Part shown: positions 10,049 through 20,072 of the stretch, piece after piece | Numbering within the stretch: the first letter of the stretch is position 1 | Layout: every line of letters begins with the position of its first letter | Assembly: GCF_002310495.1 (NCBI RefSeq) | Contig: NZ_CP023344.1 | Location: forward strand, 1,674,001-1,738,000 | Source: Nibricoccus aquaticus | GTDB taxonomy: Bacteria; Verrucomicrobiota; Verrucomicrobiia; Opitutales; Opitutaceae | DNA: 64,000 bases | Direction of reading: 5' to 3' | Notes under the pieces: generated by a model | What the model was told of the DNA's origin: nothing | Seen by the model: the letters and a program-made list of their open reading frames with translations, nothing else | Databases searched by the model: none | Position numbers and translations under genes: made by a program

Positions 10049-13000
10049 ATGAAAAAACTCACCGCCTTCCTCGCCCTCTTCGTCGCCTCCTGCTCCGCGC
10101 TCTTCGCCGAGTTCCGCGCCGACATCCAGTACGGCGAAGCCGCCGGTGAAAAACTCCTGCTCGACGCCTATACGCCCGACTCCGACGGCCTTCACCCGAT
10201 CGCCATCCTCATCCACGGCGGCGGCTGGGGCGCCGGCGACAAAGGCACGCCCAAAAACACCAACGGCGCCGACATCTCCTCCTGGTTCAAGCCGCTTTCC
10301 GACGCCAACTTCACCTGGTTCTCCATCAACTACCGCCTCGCCCCCGCCCACCGCTGGCCCGCGTGTATCGACGATGTCCACACCGCCATCCGCTGGGTCA
10401 AAGCCAACGCCGCCCAGTTCAAAGGCGACCCCTCCCGTATCGTCCTCTTCGGCCACTCCGCCGGCGGCCACCTCGCCTTCCTCGCCGCGATCAACCCCTC
10501 GGCCGACACCAAAGTCCAGGCCGCCGTCGGCTACGCCCCCGTCACCGATTTCGAGCAAGAACTCCCCACCCGCGGCGGCATCAGCCCCTCGCTGAAAAAT
10601 CTCCACAACATCCCCGCCGAGATCACCCCCGCCGCGCTCAAAATCCTCCGCGACACCGCCCCCATCAATTTCATCCAGCCCAAAGCCGGACACCCGCCCT
10701 TCCTCATTCTCCACGGCGACCAGGACAAAACCGTCCCGCTTCAACAGTCGCTCAACTTCCAAGCCCGCCTCCGCGCCAACAACGTCCCATCCGACGTCAT
10801 CATCCTCCCCGGCGCCCAACACCGCCTCGTCGACTGGGCCAAATACGACCCCGATCACTTCCCCAAAATGATCGCGTGGGTCCGTGAGAAACTCGGCGTC
10901 ACGCAACCCTCTGAAAAGTCCGTGCCGCGCCTCACGGCAATGTCTCCCAAAGTAGAAAACTTCCTCAAAAAGGAGGTTCCGTTAGAGCTCTGGTACACCA
11001 AACCCGCCTCCCACTGGAACGAAGCCCTCCCCATCGGTAACGGCCGCCTCGGTGCCATGGTCTTCGGCGGTCTCACCGAAGAACGCCTCCAGCTCAACGA
11101 AGACTCCCTTTGGTCTGGCAAACCCCACGCCTACCAAAACGAAGGCGCCGCCAAATTCCTTCCCGAACTCCGCCGCCTCCTCGCCGAGGGAAAACAGAAG
11201 GAAGCCGAAGACCTCGCCACCCGCGAATTCATGAGCGAGCCGCTCCGCCAGGAAAACTACCAGCCCCTCGCCGACCTCCTCCTCCACTTTCCCGCCAGTC
11301 ACGCAACCGCGACCAACTACCATCGCGAACTCGATCTCGACGCCGCCCTCTCGACCGTCAGCTACCGCGTCGGCGACGTCGGCTTTACACGGACCGCCTT
11401 CGCCACTCGCCCACACCAGGCCATCGTCCAAAAACTGACCGCCGATAAACCGGGCCAGCTCACCTTCACCGCCCGCCTCCCCAGCGCGCACGCAGGCACT
11501 CACGGCCGCGTCCTCGATCCGAATACGCTCCTCCTCACCGGCCAGGTCAAAAACGACGGCACCCGCTTCAACGTCGTCGTCCGTGTTCTCGCCCAAGGCG
11601 GCAAGGTCAACGCCACCACCGCCGGAATTACCGTCGAAGGCGCCGACTCCGCCATGGTTTTCGTAACCGCCGCCACAAGCTTCAAAAATTTCCAAGACAT
11701 CTCTGGCGACTCTGAAACTCCCGCCGTCGGAGAAATGAAAGGCACTTCGGCTAGCTCCTACGAAGAGCTTCTTGACGCTCACCAAGCCGACCACCGCGCC
11801 CTCTTCCGCCGCGTCTCACTCGACCTCGGCAGTTCGCCCGTCGCCGCACTTCCAACCGACGAACGCATCAAAGCCGCCGATAAATCCAGCGACCCCGCGC
11901 TCATCACCCTCGCCTTCCAATATGGCCGCTACCTCCTCATCGCCAGCAGCCGCATCGGCGATCAACCCGCGAATCTCCAGGGCATCTGGAACGACCTCAC
12001 CACGCCTCCATGGGGCTCCAAGTACACGGTGAACATCAACACCGAGATGAACTACTGGCCCGCCGAAGTCGCCAATCTCTCGGAAACCACCGCGCCCCTC
12101 TTTTCGATGATCGATGACCTCGTCATCAGCGGCAAAGAAACCGCCCGCGCCCACTACGGCGCTCGCGGCTGGGTTCTCCACCACAACACCGATCTCTGGC
12201 GCGGCACCGCTCCGATCAACGCCTCCAACCACGGCATCTGGCCCGTCGGCGGCGCCTGGCTCACCCAGCACCTCTGGGAACACTATCAATTCTCCGGCGA
12301 CAAAGACTTCCTCGCCAAACGCGCGTACCCGGTTCTCAAGGACGCCGCCCTCTTCTTCGTCGATTACCTCGTGAAAGACGAAAAAACCGGCTGGCTCGTC
12401 AGCGGCCCATCCAACTCTCCTGAGCACGGCGGCCTCGTCATGGGACCGACCATGGATCACCAGATCATCCGCGAACTTTTCGCCAACACCGCCGCCGCCG
12501 CCAAGATCCTCGGCCTCGACGCCGACTTCGCCACCCAGCTCGAAAAGATGCGCACCGAGATCGCGCCCAACCAGATCGGCAAACACGGCCAGCTTCAGGA
12601 ATGGATGCAGGATCTCGACGATCCTAAAGATACTCATCGCCACATCTCTCACCTCTGGGGCGTGTTTCCCGGCAGCGAGATCAACTCGCAAACTCCAGAG
12701 CTCTTCAAAGCCGCGCAGCAATCACTCCGCTTCCGTGGCGACGACGGCACCGGCTGGTCCCTCGGCTGGAAGATCGCCTTCTGGGCCCGCTTCCTCGACG
12801 GAGACCACTCCCGCACGATGATCTTTCAGCAGCTCCGTTACGTTCCCGCCTTCACCGAGGGCAACAAGAGCCCCGGCGGTACGTATCCGAACCTCTTCGA
12901 CGCCCACCCGCCTTTCCAGATCGACGGCAACTTCGCCCTCACTGCCGGCGTCTGCGAAATGCTTCTCCAAAGCCACCTCGGCGAAATCCACCTCCTCCCC

Positions 13001-13228
13001 GCGCTCCCCTCCGCCTGGAAAGACGGCTCAGTCTCCGGCCTCCGCGCCCGCGGCGGCTTTGAGCTCAGCTTCTCGTGGAAGGACGGCAAACTCGCCTCCG
13101 CCGAAATCCGCTCGCTCCTCGGTAACCCGCTCCGCATCCGCACCGGCGACAAGACCGCCGAGTTCACGCCCGCAAAAGACGACACGCTCCGCCTCGACGC
13201 GAACCTCAAACCCGTCGCCGCCAAATGA
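10049..13228 (+). CDS. Esterase-GH95 fusion (carbohydrate esterase + alpha-L-fucosidase/galactosidase family)
   Basis: The protein has 1059 aa. An N-terminal signal is present; VASC at residues 12-15 could also be a lipobox. Residues about 25-290 form an alpha/beta hydrolase of the acetyl-xylan/feruloyl esterase type: oxyanion HGGGWG near 55, nucleophile motif GHSAGG near 134, acid in HGDQDKTVP near 220, and His in GAQHRLVDW near 255. Residues about 310-1059 are a full GH95 enzyme: [19 protein letters not shown] at its start, [12 protein letters not shown] near 661, the acid Glu in SPEHGG near 789, and DGNFALTAG near 957. GH95 members release L-Fuc or L-Gal from xyloglucan or pectin side chains. 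One chain could deacylate and then cut. The frame is continuous through the junction. It overlaps the next gene by ATGA. Confidence 0.9.
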   Translation: MKKLTAFLALFVASCSALFAEFRADIQYGEAAGEKLLLDAYTPDSDGLHPIAILIHGGGWGAGDKGTPKNTNGADISSWFKPLSDANFTWFSINYRLAPAHRWPACIDDVHTAIRWVKANAAQFKGDPSRIVLFGHSAGGHLAFLAAINPSADTKVQAAVGYAPVTDFEQELPTRGGISPSLKNLHNIPAEITPAALKILRDTAPINFIQPKAGHPPFLILHGDQDKTVPLQQSLNFQARLRANNVPSDVIILPGAQHRLVDWAKYDPDHFPKMIAWVREKLGVTQPSEKSVPRLTAMSPKVENFLKKEVPLELWYTKPASHWNEALPIGNGRLGAMVFGGLTEERLQLNEDSLWSGKPHAYQNEGAAKFLPELRRLLAEGKQKEAEDLATREFMSEPLRQENYQPLADLLLHFPASHATATNYHRELDLDAALSTVSYRVGDVGFTRTAFATRPHQAIVQKLTADKPGQLTFTARLPSAHAGTHGRVLDPNTLLLTGQVKNDGTRFNVVVRVLAQGGKVNATTAGITVEGADSAMVFVTAATSFKNFQDISGDSETPAVGEMKGTSASSYEELLDAHQADHRALFRRVSLDLGSSPVAALPTDERIKAADKSSDPALITLAFQYGRYLLIASSRIGDQPANLQGIWNDLTTPPWGSKYTVNINTEMNYWPAEVANLSETTAPLFSMIDDLVISGKETARAHYGARGWVLHHNTDLWRGTAPINASNHGIWPVGGAWLTQHLWEHYQFSGDKDFLAKRAYPVLKDAALFFVDYLVKDEKTGWLVSGPSNSPEHGGLVMGPTMDHQIIRELFANTAAAAKILGLDADFATQLEKMRTEIAPNQIGKHGQLQEWMQDLDDPKDTHRHISHLWGVFPGSEINSQTPELFKAAQQSLRFRGDDGTGWSLGWKIAFWARFLDGDHSRTMIFQQLRYVPAFTEGNKSPGGTYPNLFDAHPPFQIDGNFALTAGVCEMLLQSHLGEIHLLPALPSAWKDGSVSGLRARGGFELSFSWKDGKLASAEIRSLLGNPLRIRTGDKTAEFTPAKDDTLRLDANLKPVAAK

Positions 13229-14205
13229 GCCGCCTCGCCCGCATCGCCTTCGCGCTCGCTCTCACGTTTGCCGGCTTCATTTCCGCGACACGCGCCGCAA
13301 CCGCCAACGCCATCGTCGCCGCCGACGGCTCCGCCGAATTCAAAACCGTCCAGGCCGCCATCAACGCCGCGCCCCAAGTTACCTCGCGCGACCAGCCGTG
13401 GGTCATCCTCGTCAAACCCGGCACCTACCGCGAAATCGTCTACATCCAGCGCGAGAAGCGTCACATCCACCTCGTCGGTGAAGACGCCGCCACCACAATC
13501 ATCACTCACCAACTCAACGCCTCCGCCATCGGTCCAGACGGCGAAAAAATCGGCACCTTCCGCACACCCACGGTGCAAATCGACGCCGACGACTTCACCG
13601 TCGAAAACCTCACCCTCGAAAACACCGCTGGCCCCACCGGCCAGGCCCTCGCCCTCCGCGTCGATGGCGACCGCGTCGTCTTCCGCCACTGCCGCTTCCT
13701 CGGCTGGCAGGACACCATCTTCATCAACCGCGGCCGCCAGTATTTCGAAAATTGCTACATCGCCGGCGCGACCGATTTCATCTTCGGCGGCGCCACCGCG
13801 TGGTTTGAAGCCTGCGAACTCCACATCGCTGGCAACGGCTACATCACTGCCGCCTCGACTCCACCCGAAGCCGCCTACGGCTACGTCTTCAACCGCTGTC
13901 GCATCACCGCCGCCAAGCCCGACCTCAAAACCTTCCTCGGCCGCCCCTGGCGCGCGCACGCCTCGACCATTTTTCTCCACACCGAAATGGCCTCCGTCGT
14001 ACGCTCCGAAGGCTGGCACAACTGGGGCAAATCCGAGCGTGAACAAACCGTCCGCTACGCCGAATTCGCCAGCACCGGCCCCGGCGCCGCCCCCGACAAA
14101 CGCGTCGCCTGGGCAAAACCACTGACCGAAAAACAAGCCGCCGAAATCACAGCGGAAACCGTCCTCGGCGGTGTTGATCACTGGCGGCCGATCGCCCGTC
14201 GCTGA
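13225..14205 (+). CDS. Pectinesterase (CE8)
   Basis: The protein has 326 aa. The start overlaps the stop of the upstream fusion gene (ATGA, 13225-13228), which suggests translational coupling. A signal peptide ends near residue 24-26 (TRAAT). The single domain is a right-handed beta-helix pectin methylesterase with all hallmark motifs: [22 protein letters not shown] with the catalytic Asp, and FLGRPW with the catalytic Arg. It removes methyl esters from homogalacturonan and so prepares it for lyases, probably in the periplasm or outside the cell. Its active site is intact, unlike the CE8 module of the second giant protein at 38278-44913. Confidence 0.93.
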   Translation: MSRLARIAFALALTFAGFISATRAATANAIVAADGSAEFKTVQAAINAAPQVTSRDQPWVILVKPGTYREIVYIQREKRHIHLVGEDAATTIITHQLNASAIGPDGEKIGTFRTPTVQIDADDFTVENLTLENTAGPTGQALALRVDGDRVVFRHCRFLGWQDTIFINRGRQYFENCYIAGATDFIFGGATAWFEACELHIAGNGYITAASTPPEAAYGYVFNRCRITAAKPDLKTFLGRPWRAHASTIFLHTEMASVVRSEGWHNWGKSEREQTVRYAEFASTGPGAAPDKRVAWAKPLTEKQAAEITAETVLGGVDHWRPIARR

Positions 14206-14229
14206 ACGATCCCCCTTTCATAACTCATC

Positions 14230-15840
14230 ATGACCGACCTCGCACTTTCCCGCGGACACGAAGCCCCGCAAACACCTCCGGCCCCGGCCGCCCCGCGCGC
14301 CCCCTGGACCGCCGACTGTGGCGATGGTCACTACCGCAACCCGGTCCTCTTCGCCGACTACTCCGACCCCGACGTCGTCCGCGTCGGCGACGACTACTGG
14401 ATGACCTCCTCCAGTTTCTGCCACGCCCCTGGCCTCCCGATTCTCCACTCCCGAGATCTCGTCAACTGGACCCTCGTCAACCACGCTCTGCCGCACCTCG
14501 TCCCCGCCGACCACTTCGCCACTCCCCGGCACGGCGAAGGCGTCTGGGCACCCTGCATCCGCCACCACGCCGGCAAATTCTGGATCTTCTACCCCGACCC
14601 CGACTTCGGCCTCTATTTCATCACCGCCACCGATCCGCGCGGTCAATGGTCCACGCCCCAGCTCATCAAAGGCGGCAAAGGCCTCATCGACCCCTCGCCC
14701 CTCTGGGACGACAACGGCGACGCCTACCTCGTCCACGGCTGGGCCAAAAGCCGCGCCGGCGTCTGCAACCGCCTCACCGTCCACCGCATCGACCCCGTCA
14801 CCGCCCGTATCCTCGACGCGGGCACAGTCGTCATCGACGGCGACCAGATGCCCGGCTGGAAAACCATCGAAGGCCCCAAGTTCTATAAACGAAACGGCTG
14901 GTACTTCATCTTCGCCCCCGCCGGCGGCGTCGCCGAAGGCTACCAAGCCGTCTTCCGCTCGCGCGACATCTTCGGCCCCTACGAAAGCCGCGTCGTCCTC
15001 GCCCAAGGCGCGAGCTCCGTCAACGGCCCGCACCAAGGTGCCTGGGTCGATACGCCCTCCGGCGAACACTGGTTCTTCCATTTTCAAGAACTCCCCGCCT
15101 CTGGCCGCGTCGTCCACATGCAACCCATGAGCTGGCGCGACGACGACTGGCCCGCGATGGGTGTCAACCGCGACGCCTCCGGCAAAGGCGAGCCGTCCCT
15201 CCGCCACGCCAAACCCGCGCTCCCGCCTCAACCCATCGCCGAGCCCGCCACTTCCGACGATTTTTCCGCGCCCACCCTCGGCCACCAATGGCAATGGCAG
15301 GGCACACCCCGTCCCGCCTGGCACTCCCTCACCGCCCGCCCCGGCGCGCTCCGCCTCTTCTGCCAGTCTGCCATCGCGCCCAACCACTGGCACACGCCGC
15401 ATCTGCTCATGCAGAAATTCCCGGCCCCCGCCTTCACCGCGACCACCACACTCGATTTCTCCGCCTCCCGCGACGGCGACACCGCCGGCCTCATCGTCTT
15501 CGGCTACGACTACGCCTGGTTCGGCCTCCGCAAAACCCCGGAAGGCCTCAAACTCGTCGTCGCCTCCTGCTCCGGCGCGCGCGACGGCACCGGCGAAACC
15601 GAAACCACCGTCACTTCCGCGTCCTCCGAAAAAATCCACCTCCGCGTCCGCATCGAAACCGGCGCGACCTGCACCTTCAGCCACAGCCAGGACGGAAACG
15701 TTTTCACGCCAGTCGTCCTCCACTTCACCGCCACCTCCAGCAAATGGGTCGGCGCCAAAGTCGGCCTCTTCGCCAGCACCGCCGCACCATCCCCCGCACC
15801 CGGCCACGCCGATTTCTCCAGCTTCCGGGTCACCGCCTGA
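14230..15840 (+). CDS. GH43 glycoside hydrolase with C-terminal beta-sandwich
   Basis: The protein has 536 aa. The five-bladed propeller motifs of GH43 are visible: catalytic base Asp46 in YSDPDVVRVGDDYWM, the pKa-modulating Asp in LIDPSPLWDDNGDAYLVHGW, and the acid Glu in EGPKFYKRNGWYF. A second domain from about 345 to the end (DDFSAPTLGHQWQWQG onward) is the concanavalin-like sandwich often found in beta-xylosidase/arabinofuranosidase members. No signal peptide is visible, so it may act in the cytoplasm on imported oligosaccharides, unlike its secreted neighbours. It lies 24 bp after the pectinesterase, probably in one operon. Exact specificity (arabinose, xylose or galactose side chains) cannot be read from sequence. 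Confidence 0.88.
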   Translation: MTDLALSRGHEAPQTPPAPAAPRAPWTADCGDGHYRNPVLFADYSDPDVVRVGDDYWMTSSSFCHAPGLPILHSRDLVNWTLVNHALPHLVPADHFATPRHGEGVWAPCIRHHAGKFWIFYPDPDFGLYFITATDPRGQWSTPQLIKGGKGLIDPSPLWDDNGDAYLVHGWAKSRAGVCNRLTVHRIDPVTARILDAGTVVIDGDQMPGWKTIEGPKFYKRNGWYFIFAPAGGVAEGYQAVFRSRDIFGPYESRVVLAQGASSVNGPHQGAWVDTPSGEHWFFHFQELPASGRVVHMQPMSWRDDDWPAMGVNRDASGKGEPSLRHAKPALPPQPIAEPATSDDFSAPTLGHQWQWQGTPRPAWHSLTARPGALRLFCQSAIAPNHWHTPHLLMQKFPAPAFTATTTLDFSASRDGDTAGLIVFGYDYAWFGLRKTPEGLKLVVASCSGARDGTGETETTVTSASSEKIHLRVRIETGATCTFSHSQDGNVFTPVVLHFTATSSKWVGAKVGLFASTAAPSPAPGHADFSSFRVTA

Positions 15841-16180
15841 GTCAGCCGTCACAAAATCAAGCCCTCGTTTGTCCTTAAAATTGAGGACAAGACGGCCCCG
15901 TGTTCCGGCGCTAGGATAGTCGGGTCTGCTTCCATCCCCGCCCCGTCCACGCCCGTTATACCCATCCTTGGCCGTGCCATACCCGCCCGCCGACGCCCCG
16001 TTCGCGCAACGATGCGCGCATTGCCGTCTTTGAACCACTTTCCCTGAGCCCCCAACAAATCCGTCAGACCCCGCTTCGCCCCCTTTTCTCCGCCGACCCT
16101 GCCGGCGCCATTTCCCCAATCCCCCGCTCATTCCAGCCCGTGGCTACCGCCATCGGGCTACTGGCGTCCCCTTTCCCCGC
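15841..16180 (+). promoter_or_regulatory. 340-bp leader of the TonB receptor gene with an inverted repeat
   Basis: No gene is seen here. TTGTCCT (15869-15875) and AGGACAA (15884-15890) form a 7-bp dyad with an 8-bp AT-rich centre, 28 bp after the GH43 stop and about 290 bp before the receptor start. It could be an operator for a LacI-type dimer or a hairpin at the end of the upstream mRNA; no T tract follows. The rest is GC-rich with no promoter I can defend, although TTATAC near 15957 could serve as a -10. Confidence 0.45.
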
Positions 16181-19100
16181 ATGACCCTAACCAAGAACAC
16201 ACCCCTCCGCCGCCTCCTCGCTGCCCAACTCGCAGCGTTGATCGCGACCTCCGCCTGGGCGCAAGTCGCCCCCGCTACCACCGAAGCCGTCCCCGCCCAA
16301 CCACCGGCCCCGACGAAAAAAATCCCCGTCGAAACCAAAAAAATCGACGCCGATTCCGACACACCCTCCAGCGAGGACGAGACCATCATCCTTTCCCCCT
16401 TCGAAGTCGTTAGCGAAAACAAGGGCTACTTCGCCGCCAACACGATGTCCGGCACCCGCCTCAACTCGAAGATCGAGGATCTCGGCCAGCCCATCACCGT
16501 CATGACCAAGGAGCAGATGAGCGACTTCGCCATGCTCGATATCAACGACGTGTTCGATTACATGGCGGGCACCGAGGGTACCAACAGCTATTCCCAATTC
16601 ACCACCGACCGCACCGGCGCCGTCGTCGATAACGTCAGCCTCAGCCCCAACACCGCCAACCGCGTCCGTGGCATCGGCAACGCCAACATCGCCTTCGGCA
16701 ACATCGCCACCACCGGCCGCGTTCCCGTCGATCCCCTCTGGATGGACGCCCTCGAACTCAGCCGCGGCCCCAACGCCAACATCTTCGGCCTCGGCAACGC
16801 CGCCGGCACCGTCAACCAGGTGCCAGCCACCGCCAACCTCACCAAGAACTTCACCCGCACCGAACTGCGTGCCGACAGCTACGAAGGCTGGCGCGCCTCA
16901 CTCGATGTGAACCGCGTGCTCATCAAAAACAAGCTGTCGGTCCGCGCGAGCTACGCTTACCAACACACGGGTTTCATTCGTAAGCCCGCCGAAGAAGACG
17001 CCAAACGCCTCAGCTTCCAGATCAAAGCCCAGCCCTTCAAGAGCACCACCATCTCCGCCTCTTACTACGGCTACAAAAACACCGCCGTCCGCCCCAACTA
17101 CACGACCCCGCGCGATTATTACACCGATTGGGTCGAAGCCGGTAAGCCAGGCTGGAACCCAGCAACCGGCTACGTGACGCTTAACGGCCAACAACTCGGA
17201 GCTGGCAACCTTCCGAGCACCGGAAGCAATCCATACACCGCCGCCCCTTCGTACTTCACCGGCGGTTCAGAAAGTCGCTCCCCTTTCCTGATCGGCGCTC
17301 CCGGCGAACCCATTTATTGGCTCAGACCCGCCTATACTGCGGCTGGCTCGTTGGACCCATACGCCAATACATCCCTCCCCACGACACCCACCAGCAATCT
17401 GCCGTTGAGAATAGGCTTTTTGACCACCGGTCCGTCCGACACCTACACCGCCACGCAACAGCCGCTCTATAACTCCGTGGCTCGCCCCATCAGCGACAAA
17501 TCGATCTACGATTGGACCAAGATCAACCTCGCCGGCAACAGCAAGGCCTGGGACGACGTCGATACCTACCTGATCCAGCTCGACCAGTTCGTCCTCAACA
17601 CGGCGAAACACACCCTCGCGTTTCAGGGCGCATATATGCGCGAAGACGCCAAGCGCCTCGAGAACCAGCCCATGGGCCCGGCCAGCGTAAACAGCAACGT
17701 CGGCCAGCTTCAGGTCGACGTGAACACCCACTTCCTCGATGGCACTCCCAATCCTTACTTCGGCCGCCCTTATCTGCGTAGCAGCGAACCCTATCTGCGC
17801 GATAAACCCATGCTTTGGGATACCTACCGCGCCCAAGGTGCCTACCGCATCGACTTCTCTCAAGACCGAGGCTGGAGCAAGTGGCTCGGCACCCAGCAAC
17901 TCCTCGGTTATTACGAATACAAAGATCAGCAGAACCGCACTTACAACTACCGGCACACTGCCGTGACCTTGGACAACGCTTGGCTGCAAAACTATGCCGC
18001 CCTCAACGCCCCGCTGGGACTCCAATCGAATGGCAATGCCCGGGCTCAGTATCTTGCTGTTGCCGTCCCTCCAAACATCGGAGCGTTACAAGTCGGCACC
18101 AACTACCCCCGTCTCAATGAACAATACTATGTCGGCAGCACGCCCGGCGGCGGTATCGAATACGCCCCCAATTATTTCCCCGAAGGCGCGAGAGTTCCTT
18201 ACATCTGGGGCTCTCCCGGCGCGATGAATAGAGACGTTACCACCATCGGTTGGAGCCCCGTTTTCGGCGGCGGCCTCAACAACGTCAACACGCGCATCAA
18301 GACCATGGGCGGCGTGCTCCAGAGCACCTTCCTCGGTGGTAAACTCGTCGGCACTTATGGTCTCCGTGAAGACGAAGTGTTCGATCGCAACGCTCCGCTG
18401 GCTCTCCTCACCCCGGATCTTCGAGGCTTCGATTTCGGCGTGTCCAACCAATGGACCAGCGACTGGCGTAAAGCCGCAGGCAAAACGAAAACGCTCTCAG
18501 TCGTGGCTCGTCCCTTCCGCGATATCCCATTCCTCAAATCCCAAGTGAGCAACGGCAGTGGCGTCGGCAAATTCCTTTCTGAAGTGGTTACCAGCTTCAG
18601 CCCGACCTACAACAAATCGGATAACTTCATCGCCCAAGGTCCGGCTTACGACCTCTTCCTCAAAAAGCTCCCCAATCAAACCGGCACGAGCAAAGACATC
18701 GGGTTCTGGATCACCGCGCTCGATAACAAAATCTCCATTCGCTACACCTACTACGACACCAAGCAGCTCAACCTCCGCGACGGTGACATCTCGACGATGG
18801 CCCAGCGCATCCTGCGTTATGAAGGTTTCGTCTCGAACGACGCCTGGAACCTCAGAAAACAGGCCACCGCCTGGCTGAATAACGTCGGCACCGGCGGCAC
18901 CGCCAGCGATACCCAAATCGCCGCTGCCATCAATATGCCTCTCGCGCAGTACCAAGGGTTGCAGACCATCGGCGCGAACGGCACCTATGCCGCGGTCAAC
19001 GATGTGCAGGCCAAAGGCCACGAAGTGGAAATCAACTACAACCCCACCCGTCATTGGACGGTGAGCGCCTCGGTCACCAAGGGCGAATCGATCAACACAT

Positions 19101-19879
19101 CCGCCGGTGCCGCTGTCGACGACTACATCGCCGCCCGCATGGCCACTTGGACCACCCTCGAGGACCCGCGCTACCGGCTCGTGAGCACCGCGCCGTCCGG
19201 CGCCAATACGATCGCAACATACAGCACCACGCTGACGGGAGGTACCTTCAACGTTACGTACTCGGACCCAACTCTGGTGATTCCTAACGGCCCCAATGGA
19301 AATCTCCTTTGGTGGCGCATTCTCGGCACACCCTTCAGCTCGGGAGCCACGAATGGCGGCTACAACGGCACCAACTCCGCCGCCTCGAACTTCGCGGGCA
19401 ACGTGAATTCGCCGATGTCCGTGTTCCGCGCCTTGATCGGTCGCCCCCGCCCCCAAGTCCGCGAGTACAACGCCAAGTTCAACACCAAGCTCAACCTCGC
19501 CGCCATCAGCGACCAAAAGATCATCAAGAACATGGCCATCGGCGGCTCCGTACGCTACGCCAGCAAGGGATCCATCGGCTTCTACGGCAAAGGCTACACG
19601 GAAGGCATGAATCTCAGATCGCCCGCCAACCAGATCCTCGAGCTCGATACCAACCGCCCGATCTACTCCCCGGCTGAAACCTACGTCGATCTCTTCGTCT
19701 CTTATAACACGAAGCTGTTTAACGATAAGGTGAAGGCCCGCTTCCAGCTCAACGTAAAGAACGTCACAGAAGACGGTGGCGGCTTGCAAGCCACCCAAGC
19801 CTTCTTCGACGGCCAAACCGCCACCTACCGCATCATCGATCCGCGACAGTTCATCCTCTCCGCCAACTTCGAATTCTAA
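16181..19879 (+). CDS. TonB-dependent outer-membrane receptor
   Basis: The protein has 1232 aa. The signal peptide ends at AWA-Q (residue 27). A low-complexity Pro/Lys/Asp linker leads to DETIILSPFEV near 68-78, a likely TonB box. The plug domain follows (SGTRLNSKIEDLGQPITVMT, then the VDPLWMDALELSRGPN and GLGNAAGTVN motifs), and then a long beta barrel ending in SANFEF with a C-terminal Phe, as expected for BAM-assembled proteins. It should import a ligand across the outer membrane with TonB energy. Its place after pectin enzymes suggests an oligosaccharide. No SusD-like partner is present. A 340-bp gap suggests its own promoter; a terminator follows. Confidence 0.9.
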   Translation: MTLTKNTPLRRLLAAQLAALIATSAWAQVAPATTEAVPAQPPAPTKKIPVETKKIDADSDTPSSEDETIILSPFEVVSENKGYFAANTMSGTRLNSKIEDLGQPITVMTKEQMSDFAMLDINDVFDYMAGTEGTNSYSQFTTDRTGAVVDNVSLSPNTANRVRGIGNANIAFGNIATTGRVPVDPLWMDALELSRGPNANIFGLGNAAGTVNQVPATANLTKNFTRTELRADSYEGWRASLDVNRVLIKNKLSVRASYAYQHTGFIRKPAEEDAKRLSFQIKAQPFKSTTISASYYGYKNTAVRPNYTTPRDYYTDWVEAGKPGWNPATGYVTLNGQQLGAGNLPSTGSNPYTAAPSYFTGGSESRSPFLIGAPGEPIYWLRPAYTAAGSLDPYANTSLPTTPTSNLPLRIGFLTTGPSDTYTATQQPLYNSVARPISDKSIYDWTKINLAGNSKAWDDVDTYLIQLDQFVLNTAKHTLAFQGAYMREDAKRLENQPMGPASVNSNVGQLQVDVNTHFLDGTPNPYFGRPYLRSSEPYLRDKPMLWDTYRAQGAYRIDFSQDRGWSKWLGTQQLLGYYEYKDQQNRTYNYRHTAVTLDNAWLQNYAALNAPLGLQSNGNARAQYLAVAVPPNIGALQVGTNYPRLNEQYYVGSTPGGGIEYAPNYFPEGARVPYIWGSPGAMNRDVTTIGWSPVFGGGLNNVNTRIKTMGGVLQSTFLGGKLVGTYGLREDEVFDRNAPLALLTPDLRGFDFGVSNQWTSDWRKAAGKTKTLSVVARPFRDIPFLKSQVSNGSGVGKFLSEVVTSFSPTYNKSDNFIAQGPAYDLFLKKLPNQTGTSKDIGFWITALDNKISIRYTYYDTKQLNLRDGDISTMAQRILRYEGFVSNDAWNLRKQATAWLNNVGTGGTASDTQIAAAINMPLAQYQGLQTIGANGTYAAVNDVQAKGHEVEINYNPTRHWTVSASVTKGESINTSAGAAVDDYIAARMATWTTLEDPRYRLVSTAPSGANTIATYSTTLTGGTFNVTYSDPTLVIPNGPNGNLLWWRILGTPFSSGATNGGYNGTNSAASNFAGNVNSPMSVFRALIGRPRPQVREYNAKFNTKLNLAAISDQKIIKNMAIGGSVRYASKGSIGFYGKGYTEGMNLRSPANQILELDTNRPIYSPAETYVDLFVSYNTKLFNDKVKARFQLNVKNVTEDGGGLQATQAFFDGQTATYRIIDPRQFILSANFEF

Positions 19880-19923
19880 CGCCCCAACGGTAGGGATAAT
19901 GCTCCGCATTGTCCGCTCCTCCA

Positions 19924-19962
19924 TCGCCGTCACTCGCAAGAGTGGCGGCGATTTCATTTTCA
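19924..19962 (+). terminator. Rho-independent terminator after the TonB receptor
   Basis: ATCGCCGTCACTC (19924-19936) pairs with GAGTGGCGGCGAT (19941-19953). This is a 13-bp stem with one G-T wobble, a GCAA loop and a following TTTCATTTT. It is 45 bp past the stop codon and separates the receptor from the next gene. Confidence 0.75.
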
Positions 19963-19973
19963 CCCTCCGCCAT

Positions 19974-19998
19974 GGAGGGACGACCTCCGTGTCGTCCA
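19974..19998 (+). repeat. 25-bp dispersed hairpin repeat, copy 1
   Basis: This is the first of three identical 25-bp copies in the window (others at 29594-29618 and 63381-63405). Arms GGACGAC (19979-19985) and GTCGTCC (19992-19998) form one stem. GGAGG (19975-19979) and CCTCC (19985-19989) could form an alternative stem that excludes the first. It lies just beyond the terminator of the receptor gene. All copies sit after a gene end in the same direction as that gene. Confidence 0.85.
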
Positions 19999-20072
19999 TG
20001 ATCGTCTGAACCCCTCCAACACGAATAACGATTGGTATCCCCGCCCCGCGTCCTCCACGTTCCCCACGGCCG

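Noticed and set aside
10925-10960. A separate GH95 gene starting at the internal ATG near 10940
   Set aside because: The frame is continuous from the esterase and no stop, ribosome site or signal peptide supports a new start.
14218-16131. 637-residue minus-strand frame opposite the GH43 gene
   Set aside because: Gly/Asp/Glu/Val-rich with no recognisable domain; the plus strand encodes an intact GH43.
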